From Bacillota bacterium (lineage in GTDB: Bacteria; Bacillota; UBA4882; UBA8346), in assembly GCA_023429995.1 (NCBI GenBank), contig JAEZCE010000027.1, positions 306,083 through 370,082 on the forward strand: a stretch of 64,000 nt of DNA, read 5' to 3'. The position numbers and the translations under genes were made by a program. Numbering within the stretch: position 1 is the stretch's first letter; the number at the start of each line of letters is the position of its first letter. Shown in pieces: positions 50,090 through 57,765 of this stretch. The notes under the pieces were generated by a model. The model saw only the letters and a program-made list of their open reading frames with translations. It searched no databases and was not told where the DNA came from.

Positions 50090-50950
50090 TTATTGTATAT
50101 TGTATAGTTTACGTGCTTCATCTAATTTTACTAAATTTGGTTTATTACCATCTTTTGAATGCACTACGACTAAATCCTTTCTAAAATCCGGGCCTGCCCA
50201 ACAATAACCAGATTCATTGTTGTATTTTTCTGATAAATTTAGATTTAATATTGCTTTATAATGTCCATTTACTTTACGAAAAGAATAAACCAAATAGGGA
50301 TGATACTGAGTAATTAAATGATCTGAGTCAAAAAATTGATACATCCAACCCCAGCCAATAATTTCGGGGCAATTATCATTATCTAAGTCTATAAATTTTA
50401 TAGCATCAAAATTCCTTTTAAATATTAATCTCAGAGAGTCATCCTTATCAAGAATAAAAATACTTAATTCCGGAGGAGAACTTCCATATGGAACACCAAA
50501 TAATAAAAGCATTGACCCCTTTGATTCTATTGTAGATATTGGTAATAATGCAAAGTAATCCGATTTTATAATGCTTTTATTGTATATATCTTGATACATT
50601 TGCTTATCAAATTCATTATCACGATATGGATTCCAACCATCCTGATTTTCTAATACAAAATCGGGTTTTCCAGAAATTTTAATTCTGACTTTTGTATAAG
50701 TCCCAGGACATTGCCAACCTTTAGGTAATTCCATAATTATCTTATCAGTCTTCCCATCTTGATTCCAATCGAAATCAGCTGAATTAATAATTTTCCAGTT
50801 CAAATTCGTATTAGTTGTTTTATATTTTTCAGAGGCATAAACTTGATTGGTTATTTTGCTGCGCCCATCTGAATTATTTAAAGGTTTATAAATATTAGGA
50901 TAAATAAATATCATTATTAATAATAGAGATAAAAAAAATAGTTTTTTCAT
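50090..50950 (-). CDS. Secreted VCBS/FG-GAP-like hypothetical protein
   Basis: A 286-residue protein from the ATG at 50950, where a signal peptide begins (K-K-L-F-F-L-S-L-L-L-I-M-I-F). GAAGGTG stands 5 nt upstream. D-F-D-W-N-Q-D-G-K-T-D-K and F-I-D-L-D-N-D-N-C-P-E-I are Ca-binding-like repeats of FG-GAP/VCBS type. The open frame continues upstream into a different gene remnant (50951-51337), so a 415-codon frame exists by fusion; I take the two parts as separate. Confidence 0.65.
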   Translation of the reverse strand: MKKLFFLSLLLIMIFIYPNIYKPLNNSDGRSKITNQVYASEKYKTTNTNLNWKIINSADFDWNQDGKTDKIIMELPKGWQCPGTYTKVRIKISGKPDFVLENQDGWNPYRDNEFDKQMYQDIYNKSIIKSDYFALLPISTIESKGSMLLLFGVPYGSSPPELSIFILDKDDSLRLIFKRNFDAIKFIDLDNDNCPEIIGWGWMYQFFDSDHLITQYHPYLVYSFRKVNGHYKAILNLNLSEKYNNESGYCWAGPDFRKDLVVVHSKDGNKPNLVKLDEARKLYNIQ

Positions 50951-51337
50951 GATAACACCTTCACAATCGCTATGAAATAGGAGATGATCAAATCTTTTCA
51001 TTTCTTCGGGATTAATAACTTCACCAGTGTCTTCCCCTAGACTGGAATAATACTTTTCTAATAAAGGGTCCTTTTCAGGGCTATCCTTTCCGGGAGAGGG
51101 GATAGGTTTACCGGTCCATAAATAAGCTGCAATTCTTCTTAAATAGTGTAAACCAGAATATCCATACATATCAGAAGAACAGGATTCTTCACTTATGTGG
51201 GTTGGTTCGTTGTATGTAGGTAAGTTATTATTCGCTAATGTTTTATTAACTGCCTCAAAGGTTTTCGAGTAATAGTTATATCCTTTTTCATCTTCTGTTA
51301 ATTCAGCTAATATTCCAACTGATAAGGCTAAACCCAA
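50951..51337 (-). pseudogene. Truncated immunity-like gene fused in frame to the next gene
   Basis: About 129 residues: G-L-A-L-S-V-G-I-L-A at the start, G-Y-S-G-L-H-Y-L-R-R-I-A-A-Y-L in the middle, H-L-L-F-H-S-D-C-E-G at the end. I recall relatives that continue beyond S-D-C-E-G, so the 3' part appears deleted. The frame passes directly into the signal peptide of the following gene. The start is TTG 51337 after GGGGTGA. Confidence 0.6.
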
Positions 51338-51376
51338 AGATCACCCCGCGTTTTTATACTAAACAAATCTATTTGT

Positions 51377-51772
51377 CTATTCCATTTTAAACTCTATATG
51401 ATCATGTTCTTTGATAATCTCTACAATAATATCAAATAGCGTATCACCTTGATGTTGTTTGGCGCTTTCTAAAAATTGTTTTATTGAATCTCTGTTTGTG
51501 GGATGACAGTTAAACAATATATTTTCGTAATGTTTGATTGTTGCTTTATATCCCAGGTCTACTTTGCTTTTGATGGTGTTCTTCCAGATAATAATCACAG
51601 GCTCTTCATATTCATATACTCCAAATCCCCCACGTAATAAATCATTTAATGCATTAAAATTATGCCCTGTTTTCCACGATAAATTCTTTGTCAATAATCT
51701 GTCTATCTCTGTATAGAAGCCTTCCAAATCATTAAAAGTACTGGAATCTATTACAATAGTTTTTCTGTACAT
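51377..51772 (-). CDS. Barstar-family ribonuclease inhibitor (immunity protein)
   Basis: A 131-residue protein from ATG 51772, with GGAGGATAAGG just upstream; the longer frame to 51877 begins in an array repeat. Barstar marks are visible: the N-terminal strand K-T-I-V-I-D, then F-Y-T-E-I-D-R-L-L, G-H-N-F-N-A-L-N-D-L-L-R-G-G-F-G and P-V-I-I-I-W-K-N. Barstars neutralise barnase-like RNases. No barnase gene is nearby, so it is an orphan immunity gene and a good anchor for the nature of the array. Confidence 0.85.
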   Translation of the reverse strand: MYRKTIVIDSSTFNDLEGFYTEIDRLLTKNLSWKTGHNFNALNDLLRGGFGVYEYEEPVIIIWKNTIKSKVDLGYKATIKHYENILFNCHPTNRDSIKQFLESAKQHQGDTLFDIIVEIIKEHDHIEFKME

Positions 51773-51822
51773 CCTTATCCTCCGGAATACAACAATGGTG
51801 CTAAAGTCGCTTTTGCACTTCT

Positions 51823-51862
51823 GTTTCCCCAAGAACATTTCATAGGTAGGGTAGGGGAGATA
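51823..51862 (-). repeat. Array repeat, copy 11
   Basis: TTTCCCCAAG then, after ten bases, CATAGGTAGGGTAGGGGAGA. Confidence 0.75.
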
Positions 51863-51882
51863 TATATCCAGTTTCAATTCTT

Positions 51883-52119
51883 TTAATCTGTATAATCCCT
51901 AAATAAAATATCTAATTGATTTTCGTCATGAATTTGCCCATCACTAATGAATTTTTCAACCTCAATTGTTCCATCTTCCATAAACTCAACTTCCCATCTT
52001 TGCCCAGGGACAGCAATTTCAATTAAAATACTTTCGCTTCTAATTTTGTCGATTTTATAAAATATATTTTTGTCTTCTAACTCATCTAAGAACCTTAAAA
52101 GCTTGTTAAACTGGTCCAT
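51883..52119 (-). CDS. Small array protein, probable immunity protein
   Basis: A 78-residue acidic protein with AGGAG 5 nt before ATG 52119. It reads L-L-R-F-L-D-E-L-E near the start, then I-E-I-A-V-P-G-Q-R-W-E-V-E-F and E-V-E-K-F-I-S-D-G. This recurrent small protein is often next to Rhs/YD toxins in my recollection. A 5' fragment of a second copy is at 44895. Confidence 0.7.
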   Translation of the reverse strand: MDQFNKLLRFLDELEDKNIFYKIDKIRSESILIEIAVPGQRWEVEFMEDGTIEVEKFISDGQIHDENQLDILFRDYTD

Positions 52120-52167
52120 TAAATCTCCTATGTAAATGAAAATGATTTATATCTAAAAACAACTTTA

Positions 52168-52203
52168 TTCCTGTCCCAGCCCATTGGTAGGGAAGGGGGA
52201 GAA
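52168..52203 (-). repeat. Array repeat, copy 12 (right end of the array)
   Basis: TTCCTGTCCCAGCCCATTGG then TAGGGAAGGGGGAGA. Confidence 0.7.
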
Positions 52204-52252
52204 AGAATTTTAGCAGCCTGGGTGAAATCATGTTTATATAATGGCAATGCTC

Positions 52253-53611
52253 TTAAGACGTAGAAGGCTCTTTTTTCTCTCTACTCGCTTTAATCTTTAA
52301 ATGGTTTTCATGAAGTCTTTCAGCTTGTTCCCTAACCTGTTCAAATTTGCTGTAACCCAGGGAACATAAAAACAAAAATTCTGAAACCATCTGAGTTGAG
52401 TATTTGCATACCTTAGAAAGCTCGTTATGATCGACAGTTTCTAATACACCATCATGAATAATCCGGCTTCTTTTACCATATAACTTACTTACTAATTCCC
52501 TTAATTTCCAATATTCATCAACATGAAAATAATGATATCCACCATAAATTAAAAGAGTAGATACATTTGTAATTATGGCATTCGTTACGTCTTTATTATT
52601 GGGGAGATTATATGTTAAAGCTTCTATAGCTGTCCAAAATTTAATAAAAGCAATTTGAGGTGTCCATTCATTTTGTGCTTCTCCAATCCAATATATAGCA
52701 TTTGATAAAGCCTTTTCTAAATCGTTTTTTTGATCTTTAGTTAGTATTAAAACTAAATCATCCCAAAAACAATTTACTTTAAATGCATTAATAAGTTCTT
52801 GATTAACTGGGTAATCCTGACGTGCTGATTTGCTTGAGTCCCAATGCAAAGTTACAGACTTATCATCATGATTTATTGATATAAAATTATCTTTTCCAAC
52901 CATCATATTTGTTACCAAATTAATCTTAATAACATTCTGATATACATATTCAGGATATAGATAACAAAACATAAATCTGAAAATATTTAAAACCATTTGT
53001 GCCTTATTCAGCCCAAGGGTTTCAGCAAACCCGATGTCTCCGTAACAATTACATTTAATACATGTTTTATTCAGAAGGCTTTCTTCTATAGTTGATTTCA
53101 CACTCTGACGAAATGAAACATCCTTTTCTAGATTTTCAACATATACCATATCATTTTTATCAAATACAAATAGACAGGCACCCCCAAAATCAATTTGGAA
53201 CTTATCGGAAATAGAAATACCTTTTACCTGCCAAAAAAAATCATAGTTTTTGCACTCATTTGCAATTTGCGTTAGTAATACAGGGAATATATCATTAAAA
53301 CTTTTCGAGACACCTTCCAAGTTTGATAAGAGAGTTTCTTGAATTTGGTCTTTAACTTTAGTATAAACAGTATTGTATGTAACATGTGTTTTAAGTGTAT
53401 CGATTTTATATATTTCATCTACTAGTTCATTAAATAATGGCATAAGCTCTTTCTTGAAAAAACACTCTTTATTTCTAATTTTTATAGATGGCGACTTAAA
53501 AAGGTCAAATTCCGTATAATCCTCAATGGTTTCAGGAATTAAAAAATTTCCAATCTTAGCTAGTTTGTTCCATAAAAGCTCAATCTTCCTTTGCTTTTTT
53601 CGATTATTCAC
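52253..53611 (-). CDS. Large HEPN-domain protein (ApeA-HEPN-like)
   Basis: A 452-residue protein from GTG 53611. The C-terminal third has F-I-K-F-W-T-A-I-E-A-L-T and R381-S-R-I-I-H386, the Rx4H motif of HEPN ribonucleases, as in ApeA-type abortive infection proteins. Residues 1-300 are unrecognised, with C-I-K-C-N-C and an F-C-Y-L-Y-P stretch. Such proteins are usually RNA-cutting defence or stress effectors. It may be a defence gene next to the array rather than part of it. Confidence 0.7.
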   Translation of the reverse strand: MNNRKKQRKIELLWNKLAKIGNFLIPETIEDYTEFDLFKSPSIKIRNKECFFKKELMPLFNELVDEIYKIDTLKTHVTYNTVYTKVKDQIQETLLSNLEGVSKSFNDIFPVLLTQIANECKNYDFFWQVKGISISDKFQIDFGGACLFVFDKNDMVYVENLEKDVSFRQSVKSTIEESLLNKTCIKCNCYGDIGFAETLGLNKAQMVLNIFRFMFCYLYPEYVYQNVIKINLVTNMMVGKDNFISINHDDKSVTLHWDSSKSARQDYPVNQELINAFKVNCFWDDLVLILTKDQKNDLEKALSNAIYWIGEAQNEWTPQIAFIKFWTAIEALTYNLPNNKDVTNAIITNVSTLLIYGGYHYFHVDEYWKLRELVSKLYGKRSRIIHDGVLETVDHNELSKVCKYSTQMVSEFLFLCSLGYSKFEQVREQAERLHENHLKIKASREKKEPSTS

Positions 53612-53708
53612 TTGAATCTCTATTACTTTTCACCTCAATCGGAATGCATTGACTATAAGGCTCTTCCAATATCGATTTGAAAACTTGTCCGATAGGGATC
53701 AGGGGCTT

Positions 53709-53810
53709 CTATTTTTCTCTCGATGAGAATCTTTCGTCGTTTGATTTAGTAGCTAATTCAGATAAGTTTCTTTTTTCCCATTCTTCCCGGGATTCGCGTA
53801 GATTTGGCAT
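53709..53810 (-). CDS. Small ORF resembling the N-terminus of dGTP triphosphohydrolase
   Basis: A 33-codon ORF with GGAGG 7 nt before ATG 53810, ending in TAG. It reads L-R-E-S-R-E-E-W-E-K-R-N-L-S, like the start of dgt-type proteins (R-E-x-x-E-x-x-E-x-x-x-L-S). It may be a truncated remnant or a small real gene between the HEPN and HSDR_N genes. Confidence 0.4.
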   Translation of the reverse strand: MPNLRESREEWEKRNLSELATKSNDERFSSREK

Positions 53811-53833
53811 TATAAAACCTCCATGTTTTATTA

Positions 53834-53863
53834 AGGAAACGGCCTACACTTTAGCCGTTTCCT
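53834..53863 (-). terminator. Hairpin downstream of the HSDR_N gene
   Basis: A perfect 10-bp stem (AGGAAACGGC with GCCGTTTCCT) around a 10-nt loop, 12 nt past the stop of the HSDR_N gene on the - strand. The T run is weak. Confidence 0.6.
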
Positions 53864-53874
53864 GGTGTTAAGAA

Positions 53875-54939
53875 CTATTGATTCATATACTTTTGAACAA
53901 TAGCCAATATTTCATCCTTATGCCCATAAATATCATCTAAGCTCTCAATCGCATATTTGACTTCAGTATCATCTTTAGGAATTGTAATGTATTTCTTTTT
54001 GCCATCAAGATATAATCTGCAAATCCACTTCCATGTGTTGTTATCGAAGAGGACATTGAAATAGGAGAGAGTATCTTTGTATGTAACACGTTTTGGGTTA
54101 ATGATTTCACGGCAAATTGATTTAACCAAAAAGAATGCTTCTAATTCAAGAGCTGTAGTTTCAATTTTTCTTTCATCTTCGGGTAGCTGTTCATTGGCAT
54201 TTGATACTGCAATTTCATCAATTGGTTCAGGAGGTTCAAGAATAGCTTTAATTTTATTGCTTATGATTTCGTTTATATATTGATTTATTGCTTCTTTTAC
54301 CATTGGTTTGAAACGATCCATAACATTTTGAGTAGCTTTGCCATCATAAATTTCACGAATAAAACACTTAATGAAATCATCTTTAGGATCTTTTACTTCT
54401 TCGTCGAATACGAGCTTTATTTTATTTGTATATTTTAATTTTGAAGCCGTTGAAGATAATTCCTCTTCATTGTATGATTCTTTCTTGAATTTCTTGAGTT
54501 CAGTTACTAATGGTTCTTTTATATCTAGCAAGTTGAACTCTAAAAATGGTGCATCATCCATTTTATTAGGTTCCTGGATATCAGAAAAAAACTTGTAAAG
54601 AATTCCGTTGGTCAAAATTGCAAATTTCGATTCGGTGACCGAGAAGTATCGATAAAGTTGATTATCATGGGCTTTCAATGGATCGTCAACTTGCTTTGCC
54701 TCAATTAAAATAGAGGGTTTACCATCAATAAAAATAGCATAGTCGACTTTTTCGCCTTTTTTTGTTCCTATATCTGCTGTGAATTCGGGCACTACTTCAT
54801 GGGGATTGAATACATCATAACCAAGCAACTGAAGAAACGGCATAATGAGCGAGATTTTGGTTGCTTCCTCAGTCTGAACTTTGTCTTTTAGTTCCTGAAC
54901 TTTTAAGGAAAATTGCTTGATTTCATCGATAAAATCCAT
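53875..54939 (-). CDS. Type I restriction R-subunit N-terminal-like (HSDR_N) protein
   Basis: A 354-residue protein from ATG 54939, after AAAAGGAGG; longer in-frame starts lack a site. Residues ~10-150 form a PD-(D/E)xK nuclease fold: I-M-P-F-L-Q-L-L-G-Y, E-V-V-P-E-F, K-V-D-Y-A-I-F and I-L-I-E-A-K-Q. The helicase of HsdR is absent. Residues ~240-350 are unrecognised. Standalone HSDR_N proteins are common in defence islands; the substrate is unknown. Confidence 0.75.
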   Translation of the reverse strand: MDFIDEIKQFSLKVQELKDKVQTEEATKISLIMPFLQLLGYDVFNPHEVVPEFTADIGTKKGEKVDYAIFIDGKPSILIEAKQVDDPLKAHDNQLYRYFSVTESKFAILTNGILYKFFSDIQEPNKMDDAPFLEFNLLDIKEPLVTELKKFKKESYNEEELSSTASKLKYTNKIKLVFDEEVKDPKDDFIKCFIREIYDGKATQNVMDRFKPMVKEAINQYINEIISNKIKAILEPPEPIDEIAVSNANEQLPEDERKIETTALELEAFFLVKSICREIINPKRVTYKDTLSYFNVLFDNNTWKWICRLYLDGKKKYITIPKDDTEVKYAIESLDDIYGHKDEILAIVQKYMNQ

Positions 54940-55320
54940 AGTAAACCCTCCTTTTAATTTTGATATATTTAATTCAAGAATAGTATATCGCCTCAATCGT
55001 CCACTCAAAGTTCCAAAATTCGACACGAATATTGTTTCATGTTGGAAGCTCGCAATAACTGTCCATAAATTTATAAAATCATCATGGATTGCTTCAATTT
55101 TAGGATAAAATTCAGGGTAACCGGTCCCTTGAAACGGCTATTGATCGAAATTCATAAACTATTGCTATTATAACATCCAAACCAAAAAATTGCAGCAATA
55201 GTCTTCGAAATCACCATTAATTCATTTGAAAAAGCAAAGGAAGATTTGAATAATTAATTAATTTAGGTTGGGTCTAATATAATGCCTCGAAGGGAGCTTT
55301 TTCTAGCTCAGAGGTGCCTT

Positions 55321-55704
55321 TTAATAGTTCGGAAATCCGTTCTTTGGAGATTTCATTTCTCCAATCATTTTTTCCGTTTCTCCCTTGGGAGATTTCATTT
55401 CTCCAATCCTTTTTTCCGTTTCTCCCTTGGGTGATTGCGTTTCTCTAAACCTTTTTTCCATTTCTCCCTTGGGTGATTGCATTTCTCCAAACATTTTTTC
55501 CGTTTCTCCCTTGGGTGATTGCATTTCTCCAATCCTTTTTTCCATTTCTCCCTTGGGTGATTTCATTTCTCCAAACATTTTTTCCGTTTCTCCCTTGGGT
55601 GATTGCATTTCTCCAAACATTTTTTCCGTTTCTCCCTTGGGTGATTGCATTTCTCCAAACATTTTTTCCATTTCTTCCTTGGGTGATTGCATTTCTCTAA
55701 ACAT
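55321..55704 (-). repeat. 42-bp tandem repeat (VNTR), open on both strands
   Basis: About nine copies of a 42-bp unit. On the - strand a 127-codon ORF (ATG 55704) reads 14-residue blocks of the form M-F-G-E-M-Q-S-P-K-G-E-T-E-K, with M/R-F/I-G and E/K variants. On the + strand (55385-55789) the same DNA encodes S-P-L-G-D blocks. The ribosome binding site of the - strand ORF is weak. It may be a repetitive coiled or surface peptide, or a non-coding repeat. Confidence 0.6.
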
Positions 55705-56406
55705 TATCGTTACCTATAAAAACCAATCCTTTTCATTTCTATTTATTTTTTGGACCTCGTGGACCTCATGCCCCTCTTTTCCCTTGTAAAAATGGCAAAA
55801 ACATATAGGATGAAAACAAAATGAAAGTCGAAAAGCTGGTTCTTGACCTCTCTCGCGCCTTCAATTTAAGGCGCGCTGGCTCCGTAGTCTGTAGTCAAGA
55901 GGTTTTTGGGGTCGTAGTTTGACTGCCTTGACAGGGCCTTCGTTTCTCCCGAAGGCGGGAGAAAGCAAGAATGAGGGCTTGAACCCCAGGACAACACTTC
56001 CATTCAACGGATGAAGTGGTTAACTCCTTTGGTTCTTTCAAAGAAGGCGGCGATTATGGTCCACTGATAAAAAAACAAAAGTCCACCGGTTTAAATGATG
56101 ATAGCCACCGCGAAAAAAACAAATCATTGGAATGAAAGACCTTCCCCCTCTGGGCCAACTCTTGAAACCAAGACGGCATCCGGGGTTGTGGGCTAGTGGG
56201 GGTGATTGTAAAAAATATGGATATATTTCTTTGGCTACTGAAAAATGATGGGGATTATCCAGAGGAGAACCAAAAGGCGGCTTGAGTAATCCATCGGAAT
56301 TAACACGTGGCGGACCGAACGGCCCATCTTTTGGATATTTCTTACACGACCTACAAAAAGCTCCCTCTGAGCTACTAAAAGTTTCATTCAGTTTGACCCA
56401 TAACAC
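55705..56406. other. Intergenic interval without confident gene
   Basis: About 700 nt, richer in GC than the flanks in its second half. A 122-codon - strand frame (56038-56406) begins at GTG beside the HlyD stop but has no ribosome binding site and reads like translated intergenic sequence. Hairpin-forming CTCCCGAAGGCGGGAG lies near 55945. I assign no gene. Confidence 0.45.
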
Positions 56407-57759
56407 TTACTTTTCTCTCAACCCCTCACTTTGATATTTCTTGAAAGGATCCAGGAAAAATTCAATGATTCTTCTACGACCGATCTTTACTTCTGCAGTC
56501 ACTGACATTCCAGGGCCTAAATAATTTTTCTTTCCATCCACGATAAAGTAATTTTGCTTAAAATAAAGCAACGACCGATATACCCGTCCCTTATCCTTAT
56601 CTTCAACCGCATCCGGGCTTATTTCCCCCAGCTTTGCCTCGATGGTTCCATATTTCTGGAAATTATAAGTTTCAACCTTAATAATGGCGGATTGCCCTTT
56701 CCTGATAAATCCAATATCTTTGTTTTCAATCCAGGCTTCCACAACCAACTTAGCATTATCCGGGACGACTAGCATTATAGGCTGCGCTTCGGTTACAATG
56801 GCTCCAATCGTATGAACGGATAACTGGGTGACTCTTCCATCGAGGGGCGCCACCAGCCTGGATAAATTATTCTTTTCTTCCGCTTTTTTTAATGATTCCT
56901 GCAAGGATAAAAGCTGTTTGTGAGAATCGACCAATTGGGTATCAATATCCAAATTCCACTCGGCCATTGTATTCTTCAATGTTTCCCGGCTTTGAATGAA
57001 TGCCCCTTCGGCCTGGGAGACCTGAGTATTCTTGGCAGCCAGATTTTGTTCCAATTCGATTCGCTTTTCTTTATAATCAAGCAACTCAAAAAGGGCAATC
57101 ACTCCCTGTTGATATAATTGTTCCATTTTAGCTTCTTTATCTTGGGCAATTTCATACAGAGCCTGTAACTTTGCTAAATCGATTCTAGCGTTGGTGAGAT
57201 TGGCTTGATTTTGCTGAATATCATTTTTGGCCATAGTAACCCGAGTACTCAATGTCTCTTTACGACTTTGGTATAATTTCAACTGAAAATCGACGTCTTT
57301 GGCTTCGATCCCCGGGTATGAACTCGGTAAGTACATTCTACCTGTCTTTTCCGCCGATAACCTTTCAATTTGAAGATTATAATAGGCGATTTCTTTACGG
57401 ATTGCCGTTAAATCCGCTTCTGAAGAAGTAGGGTCCAGTTCTATCAATAACTGACCAGCCCTTACCCGTTGGCCGTCCTGAACCAGGATACTTTTAACAA
57501 TACCTTTATCCTCCGCCTGAATCTCTTTCACATAACCAAAAGGAATTGTTTTTCCGGATGCTACGGCGACTTCGTCAATTTGACCCAAACTCATCCATAT
57601 AACTGCGATTACCACGAGAACAACGATGGTCCAAATCATAAATCTACCAATTGGAGAAGGCGGTGTCTCGGTTATTTCCAGAGCTGCAGGGAGGAACTCG
57701 GTTTCCTCCTTATTTAAGGTGAATTTTGATTTAAAAAAATTAAAATCTAAAGGGAACAT
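56407..57759 (-). CDS. Type I secretion membrane fusion protein (HlyD family)
   Basis: A 450-residue adaptor. One N-terminal transmembrane helix is at about residues 38-60 (I-W-T-I-V-V-L-V-V-I). A lipoyl-like half (G-I-V-K-S-I-L-V-Q-D-G-Q-R-V, L-L-I-E-L-D-P) is followed by a long coiled-coil hairpin (residues ~115-300), the second lipoyl half (A-P-L-D-G-R-V) and a C-terminal beta domain with G-P-G-M-S-V. It bridges the ABC exporter to an outer-membrane duct. AAAGGTAACC precedes the ATG; only 6 nt separate it from the ABC stop. Confidence 0.92.
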   Translation of the reverse strand: MFPLDFNFFKSKFTLNKEETEFLPAALEITETPPSPIGRFMIWTIVVLVVIAVIWMSLGQIDEVAVASGKTIPFGYVKEIQAEDKGIVKSILVQDGQRVRAGQLLIELDPTSSEADLTAIRKEIAYYNLQIERLSAEKTGRMYLPSSYPGIEAKDVDFQLKLYQSRKETLSTRVTMAKNDIQQNQANLTNARIDLAKLQALYEIAQDKEAKMEQLYQQGVIALFELLDYKEKRIELEQNLAAKNTQVSQAEGAFIQSRETLKNTMAEWNLDIDTQLVDSHKQLLSLQESLKKAEEKNNLSRLVAPLDGRVTQLSVHTIGAIVTEAQPIMLVVPDNAKLVVEAWIENKDIGFIRKGQSAIIKVETYNFQKYGTIEAKLGEISPDAVEDKDKGRVYRSLLYFKQNYFIVDGKKNYLGPGMSVTAEVKIGRRRIIEFFLDPFKKYQSEGLREK

Positions 57760-57765
57760 ACATGG

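Noticed and set aside
42883..52203. CRISPR or integron attC array
   Set aside because: Spacers are gene-sized coding units, and the repeats show neither attC-type folded structure nor an integrase nearby.
55321..55704. CRISPR array
   Set aside because: The 42-bp units are directly adjacent with no unique spacers, so this is a tandem repeat.
56038..56406. A 122-codon gene after the HlyD-type gene
   Set aside because: No ribosome binding site, odd composition rich in Pro and Gly, and no recognised pattern.
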